Assembly: GCA_947500525.1 (NCBI GenBank)
Contig: CANMSH010000008.1
Location: 1-64,000 of the forward strand
DNA from: an uncultured Flavobacteriaceae bacterium
GTDB lineage: Bacteria; Bacteroidota; Bacteroidia; Flavobacteriales; Flavobacteriaceae
Reading direction: 5' to 3'
DNA: 64,000 bases
Position 1 is the stretch's first letter; each line of letters opens with the position of its first letter. Below the pieces are notes generated by a model. That model did no database searches. It saw nothing but the letters and a program-made list of their open reading frames with translations, and was not told the origin of the DNA. Below are positions 7,337-16,807 of the stretch, piece by piece. A program made the position numbers and the translations under genes.

Positions 7337-10300
7337 ATGATTAAAAAAGTCTTTTGTACCCTTTCTGTGTTGTGTGTATTAGGTATATCTAATGCACAAA
7401 TTTCTGATTATGACATGCCCGATATTATAGCACCTTCACCTACAGTTGCAAACTTAATGCGCTTTGAAGAAGTGCCTGTTAATTATTATACTGGGCAACC
7501 GGATATTTCAATTCCGTTGTTTTCAAAACAACTGGATAAAGGACTTAGTTTGAATTTGGCCTTGCGTTATAATACACAAGGCGTTATGATTGATAACCTA
7601 TCAGGGTGGACAGGTACAGGTTGGTCAATGGAAATTGGAGGTGTGATTTCAAGAACAGTTCGAGGTATTCCTGATGAATTTAATAATGGTGGTACTTTAT
7701 CAATTATGAAAGGAGTCTTGCATAATCCCGATTTTTGGAATTATAACAATTTGTCGACGAACCAAAAAGAAGAATTTAACTGGAAAGCGGTCGGTACGAC
7801 CTTCGATAATTATGATACCGAACTTGATCTCTATCAATTTAGTTTATTAGGCGTTAGTGGACGTTTTGTTGTGGTAAAAGAGGGGTCTTTACTAAAAGCT
7901 AAATTACTTTCCAAAAGTCAAAACGTAAAGATTGATTTGAATTACAATAGCAGTACGTATGTTATGAATAGTTTTGTGGTAACAGATGCTTATGGGTATA
8001 AATATACCTTTGATAAAATAGAAACCACCACTTCTACGATTACAACTACACATAAATATCAAGGTGATACTTTTGTCACGCCGTTAGCATTAACAAGTCC
8101 AAATTCAGTTGTTCAAAATAGGTCTGCATGGCATTTGTCTAAAGTAACCACAAGTAATAATATTGAACTAGCAAACATTACATATACTGCTACGGGTTAC
8201 TCTTATGATGCACCGACTAAAGCTACTTATAACAAAATTACAAGTGCTATACCAACAGGTTTTTTGCAAAATTCATATAATAAAAGTATCTTAAAACCTG
8301 CAGCATCTTTCACTCACTATAATACAATTATATCTGCGCAAAAACCATCAAAAATAACATTTAAAGATAATACGAGTATTGATTTTGCAGTAGCTAACAA
8401 CACTCATCCTGAGACGAATGGTTCTATTTTAAACGATGTAATTATCAAAAATAAAGTGAATCAAGAAAATAAGCGCTATACATTTAATTATAGTACCGTT
8501 GAAGGTCGTTTATGGTTAGATAAAGTTGATGAAAAAGCAGGTTCAGAAACTTTGAGCTATACCTTAGATTATATTGATAAGAATGGATTAGCTGAGTATG
8601 GTTCTGTTAGTGATGTCTGGGGGTATAATAAGAGTACCACGTCAAACCCTAGCGTCTGTACGAATGGCTTATCATACGATCCAAATATGATTAAAAAAGG
8701 TTTACTTTGGAAAATTACCTATCCTACGGGAGGAAGCAAAGAGTTTACTTTCGAACCAAATACTTTTTCGTATGAAGGGAATCAAGTAATCCCTGCATCA
8801 GATTATTTATCGAACCCTATCAATGTTTCGGCAGCAGAGATCACCCGAAATTTTTGGGGATCAAATGGTCAAATAAATAGTATCCCTCAATTGGTAACTT
8901 TTACCCATGCGCAAAATGTCTACTTGTCAACAACGTTGAATGCTGGTAGTTCAACGAATCCGATTCGCTATCGAATAGAGCTAAATAAGGGAGATGGGTC
9001 GGATAATAATCATGTTGGTTTGGATAATGTGAATTGTCAGGTTCGAAGTGTGGAAGCTGGAAATTATTCGTTAAAACTAGTCTATATAGGGCCGGATACT
9101 TTTGATTCACATATGGTTTCAGGATCCGTACGACTAGATTATACCATTCAAAATGCAATGGTTTCAGAGTCCTTATTAGGCGGTGGTGTTCGTATCAAAG
9201 AAATTAAATTTAAAGATGGGCTGAATGAAGCTAGAAAAATCTCCTACGACTATAGTGATGTTGGCAATAGTAATAAATCTTCTGGTGCTATTGATGGTAG
9301 ATTAGGAAACATGTCAAAAGAGTATACGCAAACAACATTTAAGTCATTGTTTCATGGAGCTGTAAACAGTCCTCTTGGTTTTGGAGGAAAATTTACGACG
9401 TACGATATTACATCAAAAGGGGTAAACGCGCGGCTAAGTAAAGGGAGTTATATAGGGTATAAATCTGTAAAGGTATCTCAAGAAAATAATGGATATTCCA
9501 CATATACCTATACAAACGCTCAAGACTATCCAAGTCCTAGTGGTATTTATGAATTTCCATTTAGACCGTTTCCAAATATCGATCATAAAAGAGGACAGTT
9601 ACAAAAAAGCGAAGTTTTCAATGAGACAAATCAAAAATTGAAGGAAGTCGCACATACCTATCAAAATTTTGAAGATGTGATTGCAACTTCAATAAGTGTT
9701 ATCGATATAGAGGAATGTGAATGGAAACAATTTTATGGAACATATGCCGACTATATTTCTAATTCACCTACGAATGTTCCCCCTTGTGGTCAAGGAAATT
9801 GTATTGTGAATTTTTCGAACTGTGGTAATATTATGACCTATTATGACGACGATTTAGAATCGACGTATACCAGAGTCATCGAAACAGCCACTAAAGATTA
9901 TACCTATGATGCTTCAAATAATCAATCAATTACTGAACGGGTAGAACAGTATGGCTATAATAGTATTAATTTTCAAAGAAATGATGTAACTACCTATTTT
10001 GAAGGGGTAGGTATAAATGAACCATATTATAGAACAAAAACATTCTTTCCTGTAGGAGGCTACCCGAGTAGTGATTATACAAGTACTCAAAATGCAGCGA
10101 TTAGTAAGATGGCAGCCCTCAATAAAATAAACATACCTGTTTATACAGAGACCTATAAAAGCACCACACTATTAACCAAAAGTCAAAATGTATTTAAAGA
10201 GTTTTTTACCAATATGGTGGAGTTAGAAGAAGTAAAAACTGCCAAGGGAGGTCAAGATTTAGAGAGTCGTTTAACCTATCATAGTTATTATGATAATGGT

Positions 10301-10708
10301 AGAGTAAAAGAAGTGAGTAAAAAAGATGGATCTAGAACTGTATATATATGGGGTTATAACGAAACATTACCTATTGCGAAAATAGACAATGCAACATATG
10401 CCGAGGTTTCTAGTCAAATTACCAATCTACAAAACAAATCAAACGCTGATGACGATACCTGTACAGATCAATCTAGTTGTGATGAGAAGAATTTACGTTC
10501 TGCCCTTGCAACATTAAGAAATACAGCTGCCTTGTCTGATGCCCTGGTCACCACGTTTACTTATGACCCCGTCAAAGGGGTCACGAGTGTCACCGATCCC
10601 ACGGGGCAAACGATGTATTACCATTACGATAGCTTGAATAGACTAGAAATGGTAACCGATGTAGATAACAAAGTGATTAGTAAGAATACGTATAACTATA
10701 AAAACTAA
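7337..10708 (+). CDS. Secreted RHS/YD-repeat protein, N-terminal partner of the toxin
   Basis: This 1123-residue exported protein has a signal peptide ending GISNAQ. It opens with a Bacteroidota SpvB/YD-associated region (ADL-like VPVNYYTGQPDISIPLF, then WTGTGWSMEIGG), followed by long beta-rich YD-type repeats (for example YHYDSLNRLEMVTD at the C-terminus). It lacks the RHS core and toxin tip, which sit in the next gene 8 nt downstream, so the pair is almost certainly one operon. By analogy with RHS cocoon proteins it may help build the shell that encloses the toxin, but the split into two Sec-exported proteins is an inference-level detail. No T9SS C-terminal domain was seen. Confidence 0.8.
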   Translation: MIKKVFCTLSVLCVLGISNAQISDYDMPDIIAPSPTVANLMRFEEVPVNYYTGQPDISIPLFSKQLDKGLSLNLALRYNTQGVMIDNLSGWTGTGWSMEIGGVISRTVRGIPDEFNNGGTLSIMKGVLHNPDFWNYNNLSTNQKEEFNWKAVGTTFDNYDTELDLYQFSLLGVSGRFVVVKEGSLLKAKLLSKSQNVKIDLNYNSSTYVMNSFVVTDAYGYKYTFDKIETTTSTITTTHKYQGDTFVTPLALTSPNSVVQNRSAWHLSKVTTSNNIELANITYTATGYSYDAPTKATYNKITSAIPTGFLQNSYNKSILKPAASFTHYNTIISAQKPSKITFKDNTSIDFAVANNTHPETNGSILNDVIIKNKVNQENKRYTFNYSTVEGRLWLDKVDEKAGSETLSYTLDYIDKNGLAEYGSVSDVWGYNKSTTSNPSVCTNGLSYDPNMIKKGLLWKITYPTGGSKEFTFEPNTFSYEGNQVIPASDYLSNPINVSAAEITRNFWGSNGQINSIPQLVTFTHAQNVYLSTTLNAGSSTNPIRYRIELNKGDGSDNNHVGLDNVNCQVRSVEAGNYSLKLVYIGPDTFDSHMVSGSVRLDYTIQNAMVSESLLGGGVRIKEIKFKDGLNEARKISYDYSDVGNSNKSSGAIDGRLGNMSKEYTQTTFKSLFHGAVNSPLGFGGKFTTYDITSKGVNARLSKGSYIGYKSVKVSQENNGYSTYTYTNAQDYPSPSGIYEFPFRPFPNIDHKRGQLQKSEVFNETNQKLKEVAHTYQNFEDVIATSISVIDIEECEWKQFYGTYADYISNSPTNVPPCGQGNCIVNFSNCGNIMTYYDDDLESTYTRVIETATKDYTYDASNNQSITERVEQYGYNSINFQRNDVTTYFEGVGINEPYYRTKTFFPVGGYPSSDYTSTQNAAISKMAALNKINIPVYTETYKSTTLLTKSQNVFKEFFTNMVELEEVKTAKGGQDLESRLTYHSYYDNGRVKEVSKKDGSRTVYIWGYNETLPIAKIDNATYAEVSSQITNLQNKSNADDDTCTDQSSCDEKNLRSALATLRNTAALSDALVTTFTYDPVKGVTSVTDPTGQTMYYHYDSLNRLEMVTDVDNKVISKNTYNYKN

Positions 10709-10715
10709 AAGCCTT

Positions 10716-13700
10716 ATGAAAAAGTATATTTTATTGGTGCTTTTAGCACTACCGTCAATAATAGTAGCGCAAACACCAACACAAACCCAGAATTATGTGT
10801 TGAGTACTACCTATCAAAAAGGTTTTGTAAAAGGACTTGAATGGACAGCTCAAGATAAAGATAAAATTTCCTCAGTTGCCTACTTAGATGGCTTAGGAAG
10901 ACCTGTTCAAAATATCGCTGTAAAAGCAGGAGGAGCTAATGAAGATATTGTAACTTTTATTGAGTATGATATGTATGGTCGACAAATAAAAGAGTATTTA
11001 CCCTATGCCGCTGTTAGCTCAGGAGGCGCATATAGAACAAATGCTTATAATGCTACCAATAGTTTTTATACCGCAAAATATGGAAGCGCCGTGAATAATC
11101 CTTATGCAGAAAAACATTTTGAAGCCTCTCCGCTCAATAGATTAGAAGAACAGGCGGCTCCTGGATCTTCTTGGCTGCTCAATAAGAATAGTGATGCAGA
11201 TCATACTATGAAGTTTGGTTACCAAACAAATACGGGCAATGAAGTTAAGAAGTACACGGTATCCCTTTCTTTTGCAGATAATACCTATACACCAACCTTG
11301 CAAGGAGGATCAAGTTATTATGGGGCAACACAATTGTATAAAACCATTACCAAAGATGAGAATTGGAAGGCGAGTGATGGTACAAATAGAACAACCGAAG
11401 AGTTTAAAGATAAACTAGGACGCGTCATTTTAAAGAGAACTTATGCAGATGTTGGCGGTACTTCAACGGCGCATGACACCTATTATGTCTATGATGATTA
11501 TGGTAATTTGAGTTATGTCTTGCCGCCGAAGTCAGAACCACAGTCAGCCAAGCCAGACGCTACGGAACGATTAGAGTTATGTTATCAATATAAGTACGAT
11601 CATAGAAACAGACTGGTAGAAAAGAAAATACCTGGTAAAGATTGGGAGTACATAGTTTATAACAATTTAGATCAACCTATTTTGATCCAAGATGGAAGAC
11701 AAAGAAAATACAATAACAGTGTTAATAATATGAGTTTAACCATGGATGAATGGTTATTTACTAAATATGACGCTCTAGGAAGAGTAGTATATACTGGGTT
11801 GTATAGAAATAATAGTTCTAGAGCAACCTTACAAAGTTATATTACATCTCCAACGAGTAATTATAATGAATATGAAACGTATTCATCTTCTGCAACTTCT
11901 TTGGGAGGAATACCAATATATTATAGCAATAGTGTTTTACCAACGGGGAATATAGTAGAAACTCATACTGTTAATTATTACGATAAATATGTTGCTAATT
12001 TTTTACCTACAGGATTAAACTCAACGGTGACCAATTCATATGGTGTAACAAGTAGTTCAAATATAAATGGATTAGCCACAGTTAGTAAAGTAAGAGTACT
12101 CAATGTTTCTCCTATCAAGTGGATAACAACAGTGACCTATTATGACGATAAATCGAGGCCTATTTACGTCTACAGCAAGAATGATTATTTAAATACTACT
12201 GATATTGCAGAGAGTAAATTAGATGATTTTACAGGTAGAGTTTTAGAAACCAAAACCACCCATAAGAAAACAGGCAAGACTGATATTGTAACGGTTGACC
12301 GTTTTGAATATGATCATCAAGGTAGAGTTTTAGCACAAACACAAGATATAACGAATGCTGTTTCTAGACGTTTGGTAAAAAACAATTATGATGATTTAGG
12401 TCAATTAGAGAGTAAATTGGTAGATAACGGGACGCAAGATGGATATAAGGATTTGGTAGGAGTTTCCGTTTCTAATAATGTGATTACAAAAACTGCTGGA
12501 GAAAGTTGGTTTAATGGTGGATTGGCCACAAAAGGAAGTTTTTCTAGTAATGGATATGTAGAGTATGAAGCGCCGATAATTAATAAATTTTATATGGTTG
12601 GTTTGTCTTCGTCAAACACAAATGTTGTATACACTTCTATTAACTATGCGTTATATAATAACGGATCGGGTATTCAAGTATATGAAAATGGTGCATTTCG
12701 CGGTAATTTTGGAAGTTTTCAAGCGGGAGATATATTTAGAGTAGAAAGAGTCGGAACAACTGTATATTACAAAAAAAATGGTGTCATATTTTATACTTCT
12801 ACAGTTTCTTCATCGGGTAATTTGTTAGGTGATGTGAGTTTACGATCGAATGGAGCTCAAATTAAAAACCTAAAAATAGTAGACAATACAAAAGGCCTAC
12901 AAACCGTAGATTACAAATACAATGTACGCGGTTGGCTTACTGATATTAATGATGTAAATAACCTGGGTGATGATGTATTCTCGTTTAATATACGTTATGA
13001 TGATCCTTCAAGTGGCACGGCACTCTATAACGGTAATATCAGTCAAACTTTTTGGAGAACAAAAAACACCGATCAAAGTCTTAGGAACTACAAGTACACC
13101 TACGATGCTTTGAACAGAATAGAAAGTGCTATCGATAATACTGGTGGTCAACGTTATAGTTTAAATAATGTTGATTATGATAAAAACGGAAATATTACAA
13201 GTATCAGTAGAAGGGGAGCCATAAATACGGCAGGTACATCTTTTGGAGTGATGGATGCTATTTTTTATACATATTATAATAGTAATAAAAGTAATAAACT
13301 ACGAAGGATAATAGACTATGGTGACGACAATTATGGGTTTGTAGACGGTAACTCTTCTCATACAGATTATTGGTATGATACCAATGGTAATATGACCAAA
13401 GATTTAAATAAAGGTATCAGTAATATTACCTACAATCAATTAGACTTACCAACGCAGGTCACCATCAATGGTCAAAATATTTCATATATTTATGACGCGG
13501 GAGGAGCAAAGTTACGTAAAACAGTGGGTGGTACCACGACAGATTATGCAGGTAATTACATATATGAGAATAGTAATTTGCAGTATTTTAGTACCTCAGA
13601 AGGCTATGTAACTCCTAACGGAAGTTCTTTTAAATATGTGTACCAATACAAAGACCATTTAGGCAATATCCGCTTAAGCTATAACGATGCGAATGGTGAC

Positions 13701-14735
13701 GGGGTTATTACCACTTCTGAAATCATAGAAGAAAACAACTACTATCCTTTTGGTTTAAAACATAAAGGGTATAATAAAATTGTTAATTCTAATGGAAACT
13801 CTGTAGCCAATAAACGTAAGTTTGGAGGTAATGAATTGCAAGATGAGTTAGGCTTAGGCTGGTATGATATCACGGCACGTAATTATGACCCTGCCTTAGG
13901 TAGATGGATGAATCTGGACCCCTTGGCGGAAGAGATGACTAGACATTCTCCATACAATTATGCCTTTAATAACCCTGTATTTTATATCGACCCTGACGGG
14001 ATGGCACCAGAAGGAGCAACGGGTGCATATGGCGAGAGTTTAGCAACCGGGGCGGTGGAATATGATGGAGATTATTCTTCTAGTAGTCCAAATAATGAAT
14101 ATGAAATGACGGCAAATAAAGACGGAACTGTCACAACAAAGTATATTGGTAATAAAGGTGGTAATGATACTGATTATATTACTTGGATAGATTCGGAAGG
14201 CAATACTTTAGGAGAAACAACTGTTGATGTTAGTATATCTTATACAAAGGGCAAACCTACAGATCAAAAAGCTAATCCAACTCCTGGATTTAGAGTTGAA
14301 CATGGAGGTCTTCCAACGATAATTAAAGCTGGATTATTTCTATTTGATTGGTTAGGAGGAGGCCCAACAACAAAAATTACAAGAAAATTATTAATTGAGG
14401 AATCTAAAAATGGGGCTAAAAAAGAAATTGTAAAAAGAGTAGCTGTTAAAACTGGAAAAGGAAAAGGAAGTAATAATAGAACAAGAGCAGATGACGCTGT
14501 AGGTGATCATACAGTAATAAATGAAAATGGAAGTACTACGTATAGAGTGAATCAAAATAATCCTAACAAAAACAGTAAGGGATTTGGTTTTGAAACTGTT
14601 CAAAGAGTTGATTATAAGGGGGCAGCACATAGGAATAAAAAAACAGGTGTAGTAACGAAGACTCCTCACGTTCAGGATCGAAAAGGGAATGTTAGAAAAG
14701 CCATACCAGGAAAAGATATGCCTAAAAATAAATAA
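10716..14735 (+). CDS. RHS polymorphic toxin with C-terminal type-24-like toxin tip
   Basis: This 1339-residue protein has a signal peptide (SIIVAQ) and a DUF6443-type N-terminus (SSVAYLDGLGRPVQNI). YD repeats follow, with a jelly-roll-like insertion at about residues 585-722 (VYENGAFRGNF, VYYKKNGVIFY). The RHS-associated core spans about 965-1097 (YKDHLGNIRLSY, YYPFGLKHKGY, LGWYDITARNYDPALGRWMNLDPLAE) and ends DPDG. Beyond it is a variable tip. Its last 76 residues (from D1264-H1265-T) contain GFETVQRVDYKGAAHRNKKTG and TPHV, resembling the polymorphic toxin type 24 family, thought to be a nuclease. An Imm53-like immunity gene starts 6 nt downstream. How the toxin reaches its target is not evident. 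Confidence 0.85.
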   Translation: MKKYILLVLLALPSIIVAQTPTQTQNYVLSTTYQKGFVKGLEWTAQDKDKISSVAYLDGLGRPVQNIAVKAGGANEDIVTFIEYDMYGRQIKEYLPYAAVSSGGAYRTNAYNATNSFYTAKYGSAVNNPYAEKHFEASPLNRLEEQAAPGSSWLLNKNSDADHTMKFGYQTNTGNEVKKYTVSLSFADNTYTPTLQGGSSYYGATQLYKTITKDENWKASDGTNRTTEEFKDKLGRVILKRTYADVGGTSTAHDTYYVYDDYGNLSYVLPPKSEPQSAKPDATERLELCYQYKYDHRNRLVEKKIPGKDWEYIVYNNLDQPILIQDGRQRKYNNSVNNMSLTMDEWLFTKYDALGRVVYTGLYRNNSSRATLQSYITSPTSNYNEYETYSSSATSLGGIPIYYSNSVLPTGNIVETHTVNYYDKYVANFLPTGLNSTVTNSYGVTSSSNINGLATVSKVRVLNVSPIKWITTVTYYDDKSRPIYVYSKNDYLNTTDIAESKLDDFTGRVLETKTTHKKTGKTDIVTVDRFEYDHQGRVLAQTQDITNAVSRRLVKNNYDDLGQLESKLVDNGTQDGYKDLVGVSVSNNVITKTAGESWFNGGLATKGSFSSNGYVEYEAPIINKFYMVGLSSSNTNVVYTSINYALYNNGSGIQVYENGAFRGNFGSFQAGDIFRVERVGTTVYYKKNGVIFYTSTVSSSGNLLGDVSLRSNGAQIKNLKIVDNTKGLQTVDYKYNVRGWLTDINDVNNLGDDVFSFNIRYDDPSSGTALYNGNISQTFWRTKNTDQSLRNYKYTYDALNRIESAIDNTGGQRYSLNNVDYDKNGNITSISRRGAINTAGTSFGVMDAIFYTYYNSNKSNKLRRIIDYGDDNYGFVDGNSSHTDYWYDTNGNMTKDLNKGISNITYNQLDLPTQVTINGQNISYIYDAGGAKLRKTVGGTTTDYAGNYIYENSNLQYFSTSEGYVTPNGSSFKYVYQYKDHLGNIRLSYNDANGDGVITTSEIIEENNYYPFGLKHKGYNKIVNSNGNSVANKRKFGGNELQDELGLGWYDITARNYDPALGRWMNLDPLAEEMTRHSPYNYAFNNPVFYIDPDGMAPEGATGAYGESLATGAVEYDGDYSSSSPNNEYEMTANKDGTVTTKYIGNKGGNDTDYITWIDSEGNTLGETTVDVSISYTKGKPTDQKANPTPGFRVEHGGLPTIIKAGLFLFDWLGGGPTTKITRKLLIEESKNGAKKEIVKRVAVKTGKGKGSNNRTRADDAVGDHTVINENGSTTYRVNQNNPNKNSKGFGFETVQRVDYKGAAHRNKKTGVVTKTPHVQDRKGNVRKAIPGKDMPKNK

Positions 14736-14741
14736 AGTATT

Positions 14742-15059
14742 ATGATAGATTGGATAGAAAATTGGTACAGTTCAAATTGTGACGGTAATTGGGAGCATAT
14801 GAACGTAATTAAAATTGAAACATTGGATAACCCTGGCTGGAATGTTGAAATCGATTTTAACAATACCAGTGTAGAAAGAGATAATATTACTTGGAAACTG
14901 GTAGAAATATCCGAAAATGATTGGTTTGGATTTAGCATAGAAAATAATATATTTTCGGCGGCCGGTGATCCTTATAAACTTAATTTAATTTTAGAACTTT
15001 TTAAAAAGGTTGTTGACGGCTCCGATGATAGTGAGTTGTTAGAAATGAAAACTCAATAA
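14742..15059 (+). CDS. Imm53-family immunity protein
   Basis: This 105-residue cytoplasmic protein opens with WIENWYSSNCDGNWEHMNVIKIETLDNPGWNVEIDF (split here as WYSSNCDGNWEH and IKIETLDNPGW), the signature of the Imm53 immunity family. It starts 6 nt after the RHS toxin stop and is the natural candidate to neutralise the toxin tip. It is acidic overall, as expected if it binds the basic tip. The pairing with this specific tip is inferred from adjacency only. Confidence 0.85.
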   Translation: MIDWIENWYSSNCDGNWEHMNVIKIETLDNPGWNVEIDFNNTSVERDNITWKLVEISENDWFGFSIENNIFSAAGDPYKLNLILELFKKVVDGSDDSELLEMKTQ

Positions 15060-15066
15060 GTCTTCC

Positions 15067-15108
15067 TGCTACCTGCTTAAGCGGAAATGTTTTCCGTGAC
15101 ATATAACT
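15067..15108 (+). repeat. Spacer element between immunity genes
   Basis: GCTACCTGCTTAAGCGGAAA and then TGTTTTCCGTGAC contain short self-complementary blocks (GCTTAAGC; GGAAA/TTTCC). The GCTACC start resembles the paired hairpins at 15685-15741, suggesting a repeat that recurs after each immunity module. Confidence 0.45.
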
Positions 15109-15109
15109 T

Positions 15110-15137
15110 AACAGCAGCCCATGCGGTTGCTGTTTTT
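15110..15137 (+). terminator. Terminator after the Imm53 gene
   Basis: AACAGCAGCC pairs with GGTTGCTGTT (one wobble) across a five-base loop, and a T-run continues from the end of the stem. It closes the RHS-Imm53 transcription unit. A related CAGCAA...TTGCTG hairpin recurs at 15761-15782, after the next gene. Confidence 0.75.
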
Positions 15138-15190
15138 CGTTTTGTAAAGTGGTAGTAAGATTTTCTATGAGAAATAAAGAAATAATAATA

Positions 15191-15664
15191 ATGGAAAAAA
15201 ATCAAGAGATAGAAGAATTAACAAAAAATCTAGAAAATGTCAATACACTTTCTAAAGTAGATGAAAAAGATGTCGAAATATGTCAATTATTGATAGAATC
15301 GGAGAATTATTTATTAAGTCATCCTTGGTGCGAGCATATTGAAGGTGGATGGTTGGCTATCTCATGGGGTAATATTTTATGTGTTTTTTTACATAAAATC
15401 ACATCAAAAAATCAAGAAGTTGATGATTATGTTTGGATGGTTGTTGGTGATATTCCACCAGCATACATTGACATTGAAAGTGCTAAAGATCCAATAGAAG
15501 TTTTAGAATGTTATGTCGGAATTATGAGCGATTGGGTAGAGTGCGTTCAATTAGGTAACTCTACAGAAGATTGTTATCCGGTTGAAGTACCAGAAACTGA
15601 AGAATATGCAGCAATGTTAAAAGCTAGATTGAAATTCATATTGGAAGAATTAACTGATGCATAA
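15191..15664 (+). CDS. Putative second immunity protein (orphan)
   Basis: This protein of about 157 residues is acidic and has no signal peptide or membrane span. The central part reads WCEHIEGGWLAISWGNILCVF, then DDYVWMVVGDIPPAYIDI, a pattern I associate with small polymorphic-toxin immunity or accessory proteins, though I cannot name the family. A GTG at 15149 and an ATG at 15167 are also in frame. I prefer the ATG at 15191 because the upstream codons look non-conserved and contain the AATAATAATA run. Position after a toxin-immunity pair, with its own hairpin terminator, suggests an immunity gene kept after loss of its toxin tip. This is inferred. Confidence 0.55.
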   Translation: MEKNQEIEELTKNLENVNTLSKVDEKDVEICQLLIESENYLLSHPWCEHIEGGWLAISWGNILCVFLHKITSKNQEVDDYVWMVVGDIPPAYIDIESAKDPIEVLECYVGIMSDWVECVQLGNSTEDCYPVEVPETEEYAAMLKARLKFILEELTDA

Positions 15665-15684
15665 TAGAAAATCAGATAACCCCC

Positions 15685-15741
15685 GCTACCGCTAGTCTGT
15701 GACTAGTGGTTTAGCTACCGTTAGTTTTCAATTAGTGGTAG
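15685..15741 (+). repeat. Two tandem hairpin repeats with differing loops
   Basis: Unit 1 (15685-15711) and unit 2 (15714-15741) both begin GCTACC and end AGTGGT. Their stems are CCGCTAGTC/GACTAGTGG and ACCGTTAGTT/AATTAGTGGT, with the loops changed. Compensating C/T and A/G changes keep both stems paired, so the fold, not the exact sequence, appears to be retained. They lie in the accessory tail of the RHS locus. Confidence 0.55.
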
Positions 15742-15760
15742 AAATAACTACAACAGTAAT

Positions 15761-15782
15761 CAGCAATGGTTGCTGTTTTTTT
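15761..15782 (+). terminator. Terminator after the second immunity-like gene
   Basis: CAGCAA-TGG-TTGCTG forms a perfect 6-bp stem followed by seven Ts. It resembles the 15110-15137 terminator, suggesting the two immunity modules share an ancestral downstream cassette. Confidence 0.7.
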
Positions 15783-15819
15783 ATATGAAATACTAGGGTT
15801 AAGATTATATATTAGATTT

Positions 15820-16001
15820 CCAAGCGCTTCGATCAGGTATCAAATCTCATTTCGAAATGACTTGTTATACTCATTGACTCTCTATGTCATTCCGACAGAG
15901 AGCGTTTACGCTAGACGAGGAATCTTGAGTATTAACATCAAGGTTCAAGGCAGCTAAATCTAAAGATTTCTCACTTTCACTGCATTTAGTTCGAAATGAC
16001 A
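15820..16001. repeat. Flavobacterial palindromic intergenic repeat
   Basis: GTCATTCCGACAGAG at 15886-15900 is mirrored by TTAGTTCGAAATGAC ending at 16000. Internal AGGAATCTTGAG and AGATTTCTCAC blocks pair as well, and a partial copy (TTTCGAAATGAC) ends at 15861. Palindromes with GTCATTCCGA...TCGAAATGAC ends are familiar in Bacteroidota intergenic DNA. A short ORF drawn over this stretch (15766-15957) is not a gene. Confidence 0.75.
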
Positions 16002-16006
16002 ATCGT

Positions 16007-16687
16007 TTACCTATTATTAATTACCGTCACTACATCGATATCTTTAAATCGTGTTGAGGCTTTAAAATAGTCTATAGAAATACGTGCTTTTTGGGCATCT
16101 AACTTACCATCAGCAAAGGCACGTTGCAATACATCTTCTACCAAATAATCTAAGGCTTCTGTTTCGGGTTGGTACTTATTTTTTAAGTTGAGCTTAAAGA
16201 CCTTAGCAGTTGTATTATACCAAAAGGCTTTCCAGCCACTACGATATTCTTTTACCAAATCAAAAGCCGTGAGTCCTGTTTGTCGATGTAGTAGTTTGAT
16301 TAAAATTTTACCTTCGGTACGTGTGAGTTTTTTTAATTGATCGGTAAATTCACCTTCCATATATTTTTGCATCTTTTTCGTATGCTTTTTACGCTTACGT
16401 TTTGATCTAATTTTGGCAAGTTGAGCATTCAACTGTGTTAAACGTTCAGCAGCCAGTTTAGCGTACGGATAGGCCTTAAATACTTTTCTATAATACCAAT
16501 AATAATAACGCTTCTCTTTGGTACTTTTAAATTGTAATTTTTTAAATACCAATACTTCATTTAAAGGGATGGTAATAGAATCGGCCTCCACAAAAATAGA
16601 ATCATCAAAAATAGTATCGGTAGATTTATCTTGAGCGGTTAAGCTCATTACAGATACCAATAGTATATATAAGATTGCTTTTTTCAT
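16007..16687 (-). CDS. DUF4294-domain secreted protein
   Basis: This 226-residue exported protein has a signal peptide ending MSLTAQ. It has the DUF4294 pattern: LNEVLVFKKLQFKS, KRYYYWYYRKVFKAYPYAKLAAERL, and a basic helical middle followed by TRTEGKILIKLLHRQTGLTAFDLVKEYRSGWKAFWYN. The family is characteristic of flavobacteria and has no assigned function; it is often placed beside the M42 peptidase, as here (divergent, 16808). Confidence 0.85.
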   Translation of the reverse strand: MKKAILYILLVSVMSLTAQDKSTDTIFDDSIFVEADSITIPLNEVLVFKKLQFKSTKEKRYYYWYYRKVFKAYPYAKLAAERLTQLNAQLAKIRSKRKRKKHTKKMQKYMEGEFTDQLKKLTRTEGKILIKLLHRQTGLTAFDLVKEYRSGWKAFWYNTTAKVFKLNLKNKYQPETEALDYLVEDVLQRAFADGKLDAQKARISIDYFKASTRFKDIDVVTVINNR

Positions 16688-16807
16688 ATAATATTTGACG
16701 CGAGATCTTGGTTTAATTTCAAAATTAGTGCAATTATACGAAGCACTAAAAACATTAACGTTTATTTCACAGTAAATTATTACATTCGTATAAAATAATA
16801 GTAAACA

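Noticed and set aside
15766..15957. 63-codon ORF on the plus strand
   Set aside because: It overlies a palindromic intergenic repeat and a terminator, and has no family resemblance or coding pattern.
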